Below, piece after piece: positions 56,317 to 64,000 of a DNA stretch of 64,000 bases. The DNA comes from DTU013 sp964490975 (GTDB lineage: Bacteria; Bacillota; Clostridia; Acetivibrionales; DTU013): the NCBI GenBank assembly GCA_964490975.1, contig CAZBEQ010000006.1:1-64000 (forward strand). The letters run 5' to 3'. The notes beneath the pieces are model-generated. The model saw only the letters and a list, made by a program, of their open reading frames with translations, was not told the origin of the DNA and ran no database searches. Position 1 is the first letter of the stretch, and each line of letters opens with the position of its first letter. A program made the translations under genes and the position numbers.

Positions 56317-57489
56317 ATGACTGATATGAATGAAATGATCATACAAAAAGGACCCATAGATGAAACACCAGAACTTGTCGGATATGACAGCAGCAGGATA
56401 GATGTGTTGAATTCACATCTGTGGAAAATGATCGAAGATAAACGACTTATTGGTGCAAACTACTGTATAACCAGAAATGACAAGATCATTGCCAACAACG
56501 CATTGGGCTTTAGCAGCTATAAAAGAGAGCAGGGAGGCTTGATGAAGCAGGATACTGTAATGACAATAGCCTCAGTCACCAAGCTTGTTACTGTTGTAGC
56601 AGTATTCAAGCTCGTTGAGGATGGACTCATCCGCCCTGACGAACAAATGTCGCGTTACATCCCGCAGATGGACAAGGAGCCCTTCAAAAATATAACTATC
56701 GCCCAGGTGCTGTCACACTCCTCGGGTCTTACGTTTGGCTCTGATGCAGGAACCGACCCATTTGCATACATAGACAAGTGCAAAAAGGGTGAGGACTGGA
56801 TCGAAGCGGGACTCAAGGCCGGAGTTTCCTGTAAACCCGGAGAACAATGGATTTATTCTTCTTTTGGCTATGTGCTGCTTGGTGTGCTGATCAGTAATGT
56901 TACAGGAATAAACGCGCATGCGTATATAACAAAAAACATATTGGAGCCTCTTGGCATGAAAGACAGCAGCTTCAATCCCGGTTCTGAGCTCGGCAGACGG
57001 CATTTGATACAATTCGAGGATAGTGAAAAAGAGATCAGTGATATGATCAACAATGCATCGGAAGCCGAAGGAAGTATCTGGAGTGAAGTGCCGCAAACAG
57101 CGGGAGGGCTCCACTCTACAATTATGGATCTGTCACGGTTTGCGAGAATGCTTTGTAATGGAGGCCGTCTTGGAAATAACCGCGTATTAGGCAAGATGGC
57201 TATTGAGAAAATGCGTACACAGTATCTTTTTAACGTTCCTAACTACTGTTGGGGCGCAAATGATAAGAACAGGCTATATGGAATGGGGCCCGATCTTCGA
57301 AGAGGAGACGCCATAATTACTAGCCCAGATTTCTTCTTCCATGAAGGATGGGGGTATCTGTGTATAGCGATCGACCCAAGGGAGAAGCTTTCCGCTGTAT
57401 GGATGGTTCCTTATACAGACGGTCATCTGTGGCATCCTGAAAGCCTGCTGAATGTAAAGAATATAGTCTGGTCGGGGCTGATTTGGTAG
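56317..57489 (+). CDS. Beta-lactamase-fold serine hydrolase
   Basis: A 390-residue cytoplasmic protein (no signal peptide) of the class-C beta-lactamase/EstB family: SxxK as SVTK (Ser86, Lys89), the YxN equivalent as YSS (about 179-181) and a C-terminal HEGWG. These enzymes are usually esterases or peptidases, not true beta-lactamases. The start may be 56317 or 56326. The membrane alpha/beta-hydrolase gene follows by 38 bp. A truncated relative lies at 26442. Confidence 0.85.
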   Translation: MTDMNEMIIQKGPIDETPELVGYDSSRIDVLNSHLWKMIEDKRLIGANYCITRNDKIIANNALGFSSYKREQGGLMKQDTVMTIASVTKLVTVVAVFKLVEDGLIRPDEQMSRYIPQMDKEPFKNITIAQVLSHSSGLTFGSDAGTDPFAYIDKCKKGEDWIEAGLKAGVSCKPGEQWIYSSFGYVLLGVLISNVTGINAHAYITKNILEPLGMKDSSFNPGSELGRRHLIQFEDSEKEISDMINNASEAEGSIWSEVPQTAGGLHSTIMDLSRFARMLCNGGRLGNNRVLGKMAIEKMRTQYLFNVPNYCWGANDKNRLYGMGPDLRRGDAIITSPDFFFHEGWGYLCIAIDPREKLSAVWMVPYTDGHLWHPESLLNVKNIVWSGLIW

Positions 57490-57527
57490 CCCTGGACAAT
57501 TGTCACAAAAAATCGGGAGGAAGATAT

Positions 57528-58547
57528 ATGAAAAAGATAAAAGCTGTTGATGTGATTCTATTAGTATTATCAGTAGCGTCGCTTGTAGGGTGTGTATTGG
57601 AATTTCAAAGGAGATCCATGTTGCTGTATTATTTAATACCTTTGATTTTTTTCATCTTTTTCCTGTTGGAACGCAAGATCAGTAAAACAGAGAAGAGAAG
57701 AATCATAAAAATGGCGGCTCTCTTTGCAGTAGTTATATTTGCAATATACTGTTCAGCTATTTTTTATTTGCAGAGCACGCCAATAGGTTATGTCAGAGAT
57801 ACTGAGAGTGAAATATATCTTGAAAAAATGGAATGCTTTGAACAGCTATCGATACCTACCATGAATGGAAAAGCTGATGGCTGGTTGTACAAGCAGTCTG
57901 ATGAGAAGGCGCCACTGATCATATTTTTCAATGGAGCAGGCGAATGTTCCGCTGCGACAGTACGAAAACTCCATGAAGGCGGGATTTTGTCAGAGTATTT
58001 TCCAGGGTATAATTTCATGAGTACGGATTACCCAAGCTATGGAATAAGTGACGGATATGCATCTGAAGGTTCCATGAAGGATCTGGCTCTTGATACATAT
58101 GATACTGCAATTCAGTGGGATTTTGTCGATAAGTCAAATGTTATAGTGATGGGATACAGCATTGGAACAGGTCCGGCTTCTTATCTTGCAGCACAAAGAG
58201 ATTTGGCCTCACTGGTCCTGCTGGCTCCGTATGATGACTTTTGGGACAACAGGGTAAGAAATGTTGAAATGCTGGGACTGTACAAAGCGTATGAGAAATC
58301 CTTCAAACGATTTTTTTACGGGTTACTTTGGGGTTACAACGTAGACCCGGTCAGATATGCTAAAGCCATTGATGAACCGGTACTGATAATATCATCAACG
58401 GACGATACGACGATAATTCATGAAGCTTCAATGAAGGTGGCAGACAGGATAAAAAATTGTCAAGTGGCCACTTTAACAGGAATAAAGCATGAGAATCTGC
58501 TTTGCGATACATCCTATGAGGAGATAAACAGGTTTTTGTATCGATAG
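57528..58547 (+). CDS. Membrane-anchored alpha/beta hydrolase
   Basis: A 339-residue protein with two or three N-terminal hydrophobic segments (about 8-24, 31-47, 63-82) and an alpha/beta-hydrolase domain (about 105-339) resembling BEM46-type proteins. The nucleophile is Ser211 in GYSIGTG; a candidate Asp lies in SSTDDTT and the His in KHENL. The ATG at 57528 follows GGGAGGAAG; an earlier in-frame start is not needed. It probably forms an operon with the preceding serine hydrolase gene. The substrate is unknown. Confidence 0.83.
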   Translation: MKKIKAVDVILLVLSVASLVGCVLEFQRRSMLLYYLIPLIFFIFFLLERKISKTEKRRIIKMAALFAVVIFAIYCSAIFYLQSTPIGYVRDTESEIYLEKMECFEQLSIPTMNGKADGWLYKQSDEKAPLIIFFNGAGECSAATVRKLHEGGILSEYFPGYNFMSTDYPSYGISDGYASEGSMKDLALDTYDTAIQWDFVDKSNVIVMGYSIGTGPASYLAAQRDLASLVLLAPYDDFWDNRVRNVEMLGLYKAYEKSFKRFFYGLLWGYNVDPVRYAKAIDEPVLIISSTDDTTIIHEASMKVADRIKNCQVATLTGIKHENLLCDTSYEEINRFLYR

Positions 58548-58606
58548 GCAGTATTCGTCCGATTAAAGTAATTTTGATAGATGCTGAAACAAATAGAACT
58601 GCCTAA

Positions 58607-60139
58607 TCATGACAGTTCTATTTGTTTCACTATGGATTCAAGTTTTTCTATCGTTTCGGTTCTGTTGAAATGTTCAAACCCTCCGGTCATTGTATTGATG
58701 TAGTCCCAGAACGCTGTAGTCAGATTGCTTTCATTGATTGCAAAAATAACTGCAGGTGATGATGTTTTCGCCACAAGTGCTCCTACACTCTCTTTTGAGT
58801 AAAGCATATATCCCGCAGGAGTTTTTCCGGCAGAGAAACAGATCCTGTAGTTATCGTGATTTTTAAGCAGGCTTATGATGTTATGGATGTGTAATATATA
58901 CTCATCAGGTGTATAGAATACTTCATCATCTGAGTAAATGTCAAAATTGCCTGCTTTCATTTTGCCATTTTTTACAGCTTCAATATCGAGCATTGTTACT
59001 ATTTCAGTAAAGCTGCAGCTGGTTAGATTCCTTTCAAAAGCTTCCGCCCTGATTTTCTGATATTCCAGTATGGTGTTAATACTGTTGTTTCCAAAACGTT
59101 CTGCCATACTTTTTACTAACTCATATGGCATGGTAATACTGGTGAGATAATCGCTTTTGATTATACAGTTGGCGGATTCGCTTTCAAATTCAGAAAGTGT
59201 TTTATAGTAATTGCTTTTGTTGCTTTTTGTGAATATGCGTACCAATGGCCGGCACATTTTCAGATAATTATTATATTCATCTGTCAGTGATGTAATCGTA
59301 GGCTTATCTGTGTACAGGAAATTTGCGTTGTTTTCGGAGTTTACGCCTATCGCATTCGAGGCAATTGCAGCAGTCTCCGGTGCAATAAACAGAGTACGCT
59401 TATATACACCGTCACGCGTTTTTGGAAAATAATAGGGCTCGATAGCACCTGACATGTATAGAGGGAGCCATTGTTTGATGGCTCCAAACATTTCATTTAT
59501 GCTCCTGTTTACAGTATGGACAATTACTATCCTATTTCCGCGCAGTATCACCTGGGTCATAAGCGCAGCCCACTTTGCTGCATATTCCGGGTCATCGGCT
59601 ATCCATGAAAAATCCTCATCACTGAAAAGAAGCAAAGTTTGAGGACTCTTGTTTGCGACCACAAGTGATAGAAAATACAGAACCAGTGTCTGTTTACCAT
59701 GGGAACCATATAGTACGGCATGATTGCCGTCAAATTTTACTAAATCCGTGGCAGAACAGATTTCGGCCATTGGAGGGATATTAGCGAACCTAAAGCTAGC
59801 AAGGCTGTCAATAAAGCTGTTGACAGCTATGCTTGTGTTGTTGCTTTCATTTAGTAACCATTTGTGGATCATTTCGGACAATTCCGATTCACTTTGGGGA
59901 AATGACTTTATTGGTATGCCAGCGATCTCGCAAAATGCAGCTTTTTGATAATCTGAAACGATATGACGTGAAAAATATGCAGCAATTTTCTCCAAATAAT
60001 TCTCTTTTTTCGAAGGCATTCGTTTACCACTGCGAAACCTGCTGATCAGTGACGCATCCAGAGAAACTTGCATTGACAGAGCACTGTTTGACGTATTGGT
60101 TATACTCATCAAAGTATCCAGTCTATTAGCAAATGTCAT
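58607..60139 (-). CDS. XRE-type helix-turn-helix protein of unknown function
   Basis: A 510-residue protein. Residues 1-60 resemble a Cro/C1-type helix-turn-helix (SMQVSLDASLISRFRSGKRM, about 22-41). The remaining 450 residues are not recognised by eye; they alternate helices and strands and have a hydrophobic, sensor-like composition with no membrane helix. A short stretch (YGSHGKQTLVLYF) is loosely P-loop-like but lacks GxxxxGK[ST]. The start follows GGAGG. Palindromes upstream suggest autoregulation. Confidence 0.65.
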   Translation of the reverse strand: MTFANRLDTLMSITNTSNSALSMQVSLDASLISRFRSGKRMPSKKENYLEKIAAYFSRHIVSDYQKAAFCEIAGIPIKSFPQSESELSEMIHKWLLNESNNTSIAVNSFIDSLASFRFANIPPMAEICSATDLVKFDGNHAVLYGSHGKQTLVLYFLSLVVANKSPQTLLLFSDEDFSWIADDPEYAAKWAALMTQVILRGNRIVIVHTVNRSINEMFGAIKQWLPLYMSGAIEPYYFPKTRDGVYKRTLFIAPETAAIASNAIGVNSENNANFLYTDKPTITSLTDEYNNYLKMCRPLVRIFTKSNKSNYYKTLSEFESESANCIIKSDYLTSITMPYELVKSMAERFGNNSINTILEYQKIRAEAFERNLTSCSFTEIVTMLDIEAVKNGKMKAGNFDIYSDDEVFYTPDEYILHIHNIISLLKNHDNYRICFSAGKTPAGYMLYSKESVGALVAKTSSPAVIFAINESNLTTAFWDYINTMTGGFEHFNRTETIEKLESIVKQIELS

Positions 60140-60205
60140 CGCTTTACCTCCACAATAAGCTGGTATTTATATTATATCTGACTATTATCGAACAAGCAAG
60201 AATAT

Positions 60206-60240
60206 TGTCACGAGTCATGACACATTTTGTCAATGACAAA
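60206..60240. promoter_or_regulatory. Two TGTCA inverted repeats, candidate XRE operator
   Basis: TGTCA/TGACA arms occur at 60206-60222, and the perfect palindrome TTTGTCAATGACAAA lies at 60226-60240. Both sit 66-101 bp upstream of the XRE-type gene start, in the region shared with the rightward small gene. They fit operator half-sites. Confidence 0.55.
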
Positions 60241-60301
60241 TAGTGGTTGCACATTTTTTAGACTAATCTATCGATATATAATTTATGATGAGGTGAATAA
60301 T

Positions 60302-60601
60302 TTGTATATTGAGGTCAAGCTAAGAACCGGATATTTAAAACAGTAAAGTACAATATGCTCATGTCTGATAATAAAAATCAAATTATATCCTTTATCGGAA
60401 CATATTGAGGAAATTACTATTAATGATATAGATACTCTTGTCATATCCGGAATAGAGAATAATAATCCTCTGATTGAGATCCAGTCGCGTAATAAAAACT
60501 ACTTATGCATGATCCGTGGGACTGCCAATTTGGACCAAATATTAAACACAATTAGAAAAGAACTTAAAACCAGCAAAACCATCATATGTAATCAGTTTTA
60601 A
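60302..60601 (+). pseudogene. Small hypothetical gene split by an in-frame TAA
   Basis: A single frame of 100 codons opens at a TTG behind GATGAGGTG and is broken by TAA at codon 15 (60344-60346). The part after the stop reads as good protein (ITINDIDTLVISGIENNN) and ends at TAA. No ATG start is present between the stop and this region. Either a nonsense mutation has inactivated the gene, or translation starts at a rare codon after the TAA. The family is not recognised. Confidence 0.45.
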
Positions 60602-60691
60602 TAACTTTTGATCACTCTGTATTTTTTTACTGTACGATTTGTTGAACGAAGTGTTTTGATGTAAAAAATAATTTAGAAACGGGTGTTTGTT

Positions 60692-63600
60692 ATGAAAATG
60701 AAATCCAGCTTTGCCTGCATGATTAGAAAAAGAATCAGGATGTATCCGATGAGGATCATATCAGTTGTATTGGTACTGGCGATGATGCTATCTATATATT
60801 CTCCTTTAATGGTATATGCTCAGGAGGCGCTTCCGGAGCTGCCCGTAACGGATGTACAGCAGGAAAGCTCCGGAACCGGACAACAGGTATCTTCTGATGG
60901 GGGTACACAATTGCCGGGAGTGGACGAGCAGCAGACACTGCAGAGTAATATAGACCTGCAGCCGATTCAGACCTCACCTGCTCAGACTGTGTCGGTTCAG
61001 GACACAACTGTTCAACAGGAACAAGCAATATCGGAAGCTGGCAGTGTTGAGATAGGCACCGGGCTTGTTATTGAAAATTTCACTGAAAACAGCGATAAAT
61101 ACTATTCTGTTGAGATACCGTCAGCAGGCTCATATACTGCTGCTTACGGAGTTAGTGAAGATGGACCTTCCATTCAATTGGCGATAGGTGATGTCAATGG
61201 GGGCTTGTTCAGCAGCATCAACTCAACAACCGAAGCGGTAATGTCATTTGAAGTGGCTGAAGATGCCGTATATCCTCATAAATACTACATAAAAATGCAC
61301 AATTCAGGTGTCGCTGGCAACGTAACGCTGCTGGTGACGAAGAACGAATCTGTTATCGGACAGAGCACTGCAACTCCGAGTTTATCATTGATGGGCGGAA
61401 CTATTAAACTGATGGCGCTGAATACCATATCCGATCCTGGAGTTCTTTCACTGGCAACGCCTTTTGATATCGGAGCATTTTCCGCCGGAACAAGCAAGTA
61501 TTTCAGCTTTACTGTTTCCGAATCTGTCACAATTGAAGCCATAGTGAGTGCCGGAGAGGGGGCCACTATATCATCCTCTTTTGGAACAGTCAGCGAAGAG
61601 AGCTTTACCTCATTGCAGTCGGACACTGCAGGCATACTTCAGTATCATTTTAATTACTCAGGTACATACTTTCTTAAACTTGATAATACTGGGCTGGTCG
61701 ATACTAACGCCAGCGTAACAGTTCAGCCTGTTACAAATGGTACAATAACGCCTTCCACTGTCGACGGGACGGAAGGAGGAGTACCGCTGACTGTAACTTC
61801 AGATGATTATGATGTAAAAATCTATGAGTTCCAAGCAACCCAAGGTCTCAAATATAGTGCGGTGGCATATAAAATCAGCGGAGGCGAATATGCAGCACTG
61901 ATGTGTAAATTTTCAGATGCAAACGGAGCGGGCAACAGTAATTTTTTTGGTGGGAATTTCGGCATTTCGCAGGAAATACCGTCAGCTGTGTTTACGGCGC
62001 CTTCTACCGGAAAGTATTATTTAAACGTAATAAACTGGGGAAATGAAGACGGCAGCTTCATAATAAAAATATACAGCAATACGCCTGCTGCACCTGTCAT
62101 CACTCCTGAGGAAATGCTTGCTGGAACCGTTGAACCTCTGCAGATAACGATACAGTGCGAGGAAGACGGCACGTTATACTATAAGGACAGTCTATCAACA
62201 GATACTGTTTCTGCAGGATCGAATCTTGCTGTGTTTACTTTAGATCATAGCGGTCCTATTTTGGCATATACCCGGAAGAATGGGATATACAGTGAAGCGA
62301 CAAGACGCTGGTACAATTTTGATGGCACAAAGGAAGCCGGATTTTCACCTTCCGGAGGATCACAGCCGGCAGGGACCAGAATATCGATAACAGGCGCTTC
62401 AGATGGAGATACTGTTTATTATACCACTGACGGCTCCAATCCCTATAACAGTTCCACCAGACAAGTATATACGGAAGCTTCTGTAATACAGGTGGAGAAT
62501 GCCCATACGGCTGATTCGCCGCTTGCTGTCAATGCCATCATTAAGAATGCCAACGGAGTTTATGGAAACTGGGGTAGTAACTCCTATACGGTTGGGCTGG
62601 GAGCTCCGACCGTATCCAATGTGCCTGGCATTGCCGGAAATCCTGGAACTTATGGTCAGGCCTTCAATGCAATTTTAAGTGCATCGGCAGGCACTTCAAT
62701 ATATTACACAACAGACGGTACAGAAGCAACCGAGGCAACCGGTACATTGTATACCGACCCCATACCTGTCAATAAAAACATGAGGTTGCGGGCTATTGCT
62801 GTTCTTAATGGACTGACCAGCCCGGAGTATAATGAGTTCCTGCAGATAACCGATCCTCAGACCATTGCTGTGGGGGAAACGATCAGAGGAATTTCCAAAC
62901 AGTATCGACCGGGTTATTACTCATTTACTATTGGCGAGAATGAAACCGGTACTTACTATTTCGAAGTAACTCCGGATAATCCGCAGCATGGCTTTGTATA
63001 TGACTGGTTATATGACAACTATCCTTTGCTGTTGTTTGACAGCCAGGGAGAAGTATTGACATATAATCTGAGACCGATCGATAACAGGGAGAGCATGAAA
63101 TATGTATTCGATCAAGCTGGTACCTATAAGGTTAGCGTGAGCTCAAAAGCGGCCACGGATGAGGGCTATACGCTGAAGATAGTACAAGGTATTAAGGCAC
63201 CGGTGCCCAGCATCCCGGTAAAAGATGATGATACATTGACCTATATAACATACGGCTCTCTTTCGCTTTCGACGGCAGAGACGGGTGGAAGGATTTTCTA
63301 TACGACTGATGGTACTAATCCGGGCACGACTGCAGGCGGAAGTACAAGTGAGTTTTTGAGCGGGCAGGCAATAGAACTGAATACTACTGATTATTATAAA
63401 GATAAGATTATAAAGGCACTGACTGTTTCGGGATCATCGGTTAGCAGTATCAAAACCTTCAGATACAGAGTTATACCAAACGGCTTGAACATTAGCGCGC
63501 TTGCATTCAAAACGGGCTCTAACACAAGTACATATTTTGACAGCCACACGACATATAGCAATGACAGCTACGATATTGGGGTGATTTACCCGTCAGAGTA

Positions 63601-64000
63601 TTATGCATGGTACACTATGACCTCAATAAAGTACGACCTGCTCATGGAAGGTGAACAAAACTGGATAGAACTCGGAACAGCCACTGGAAATCCATTAATA
63701 TATGACTATGTTACCGATAAATATGTGACCTGGGACAGTGATCTGACACCATACAGCGGTACAGCGACCCTCCGGGCGACTGCCTATGATGCAGCGGGTA
63801 ACTCAAATGCTTTTACAACATCTATAACTATAGGAATGGCTGCCCCGACATCGCCGCAAAATCTTACCACTGTCGGAGGAACAGGTTACATAACACTGTC
63901 ATGGGATGCGTCGCAGTATCCTGATCCAGGAATACTTTACTATCTGATATACAGAGGGACATCGGAAAACGATATGTCACAGATCGGCTATACTGCACCT
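60692..64000 (+). CDS. Large secreted protein with chitobiase-C and FN3 domains (partial)
   Basis: The frame is open for 1103 codons and runs off the window. A long signal peptide (hydrophobic core about 22-44, cleavage near VYAQ) and a Gln-rich segment to about 115 are followed by several beta-sandwich domains. Four CHB_HEX_C_1-type repeats are marked by YYKD, YYTTDGSNP, YYTTDGTEA and FYTTDGTNP. A fibronectin type III domain begins near 1050. No catalytic domain has appeared yet. It is probably a cell-surface or extracellular adhesion or enzyme scaffold. Confidence 0.88.
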   Translation, partial: MKMKSSFACMIRKRIRMYPMRIISVVLVLAMMLSIYSPLMVYAQEALPELPVTDVQQESSGTGQQVSSDGGTQLPGVDEQQTLQSNIDLQPIQTSPAQTVSVQDTTVQQEQAISEAGSVEIGTGLVIENFTENSDKYYSVEIPSAGSYTAAYGVSEDGPSIQLAIGDVNGGLFSSINSTTEAVMSFEVAEDAVYPHKYYIKMHNSGVAGNVTLLVTKNESVIGQSTATPSLSLMGGTIKLMALNTISDPGVLSLATPFDIGAFSAGTSKYFSFTVSESVTIEAIVSAGEGATISSSFGTVSEESFTSLQSDTAGILQYHFNYSGTYFLKLDNTGLVDTNASVTVQPVTNGTITPSTVDGTEGGVPLTVTSDDYDVKIYEFQATQGLKYSAVAYKISGGEYAALMCKFSDANGAGNSNFFGGNFGISQEIPSAVFTAPSTGKYYLNVINWGNEDGSFIIKIYSNTPAAPVITPEEMLAGTVEPLQITIQCEEDGTLYYKDSLSTDTVSAGSNLAVFTLDHSGPILAYTRKNGIYSEATRRWYNFDGTKEAGFSPSGGSQPAGTRISITGASDGDTVYYTTDGSNPYNSSTRQVYTEASVIQVENAHTADSPLAVNAIIKNANGVYGNWGSNSYTVGLGAPTVSNVPGIAGNPGTYGQAFNAILSASAGTSIYYTTDGTEATEATGTLYTDPIPVNKNMRLRAIAVLNGLTSPEYNEFLQITDPQTIAVGETIRGISKQYRPGYYSFTIGENETGTYYFEVTPDNPQHGFVYDWLYDNYPLLLFDSQGEVLTYNLRPIDNRESMKYVFDQAGTYKVSVSSKAATDEGYTLKIVQGIKAPVPSIPVKDDDTLTYITYGSLSLSTAETGGRIFYTTDGTNPGTTAGGSTSEFLSGQAIELNTTDYYKDKIIKALTVSGSSVSSIKTFRYRVIPNGLNISALAFKTGSNTSTYFDSHTTYSNDSYDIGVIYPSEYYAWYTMTSIKYDLLMEGEQNWIELGTATGNPLIYDYVTDKYVTWDSDLTPYSGTATLRATAYDAAGNSNAFTTSITIGMAAPTSPQNLTTVGGTGYITLSWDASQYPDPGILYYLIYRGTSENDMSQIGYTAP

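Overview
The window looks like a chromosomal segment of a low-to-mid GC, Gram-positive anaerobe of the class Clostridia, probably a plant-polysaccharide user. The grounds are strong AGGAGG-type ribosome binding sites, many lipobox-type sugar-binding lipoproteins, YesM/YesN-type two-component systems, a desulfoferrodoxin-type superoxide reductase, a tryptophan T-box leader, and GH36 and GH31 glycosidases. No rRNA, tRNA, CRISPR array, integrase or intact insertion sequence was seen. The species cannot be named from the sequence alone.

Layout. 1-12.3 kb: a 41-bp tandem array, then a YesN/YesM two-component system, a YtfQ-type sugar-binding lipoprotein interrupted by one in-frame TGA, a GntR/ABC transporter operon with a perfect operator palindrome, and a complete YtfQ-YtfR-YtfT-YjfF-like (galactofuranose-type) importer. 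12.4-16.7 kb: a MarR-regulated heterodimeric ABC exporter. 16.7-21.7 kb: a QueG-like iron-sulfur protein and three adjacent receiver-domain proteins (REC-histidine kinase, REC-HDOD, and REC with a C-terminus resembling a histidine kinase core without its key motifs). 21.7-31.9 kb: mostly minus-strand accessory genes (a tandem-domain esterase lipoprotein, AraC regulators, a membrane-anchored zinc metallopeptidase with a Pro/Gln-rich tail, a YCF48/BNR-type lipoprotein), a small ABC transporter, and a scar zone with gene remnants and a MITE-like palindrome. 32.1-40.7 kb: superoxide reductase, then a tight four-gene cluster encoding a metallo-beta-lactamase/degenerate GGDEF/degenerate REC protein, a HEAT-repeat-family 2 glycosyltransferase fusion, a membrane-anchored glycoside hydrolase and an APH-like kinase. 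40.9-54.3 kb: a second YesM/YesN system, two paralogous binding lipoproteins, LplB/LplC-like permeases, a GH36 alpha-galactosidase and a GH31 glycosidase. 54.4-64 kb: a Trp T-box and stand-alone trpB, a beta-lactamase-fold hydrolase, a membrane alpha/beta hydrolase, an XRE-type regulator, a small interrupted gene, and the start of a very large secreted chitobiase-C-domain/FN3 protein that runs off the window.

How the genes work together. Two sugar-uptake loci share one architecture: histidine kinase and response regulator, then a first binding lipoprotein, then a second, related binding lipoprotein that heads the transporter genes. This suggests one binding protein for sensing and one for transport. 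In the first locus the putative sensing copy is broken by a TGA at a conserved Trp codon. The most system-like unfamiliar region is 32.75-40.72 kb, which I read as a synthase-type extracellular polysaccharide locus whose control protein keeps a probable di-metal site but has lost both the GGDEF catalytic signature and the receiver phospho-acceptor Asp. The three-REC cascade at 18-21.7 kb is the second most interesting unit. All functional assignments are from motif reading; no database search was run.
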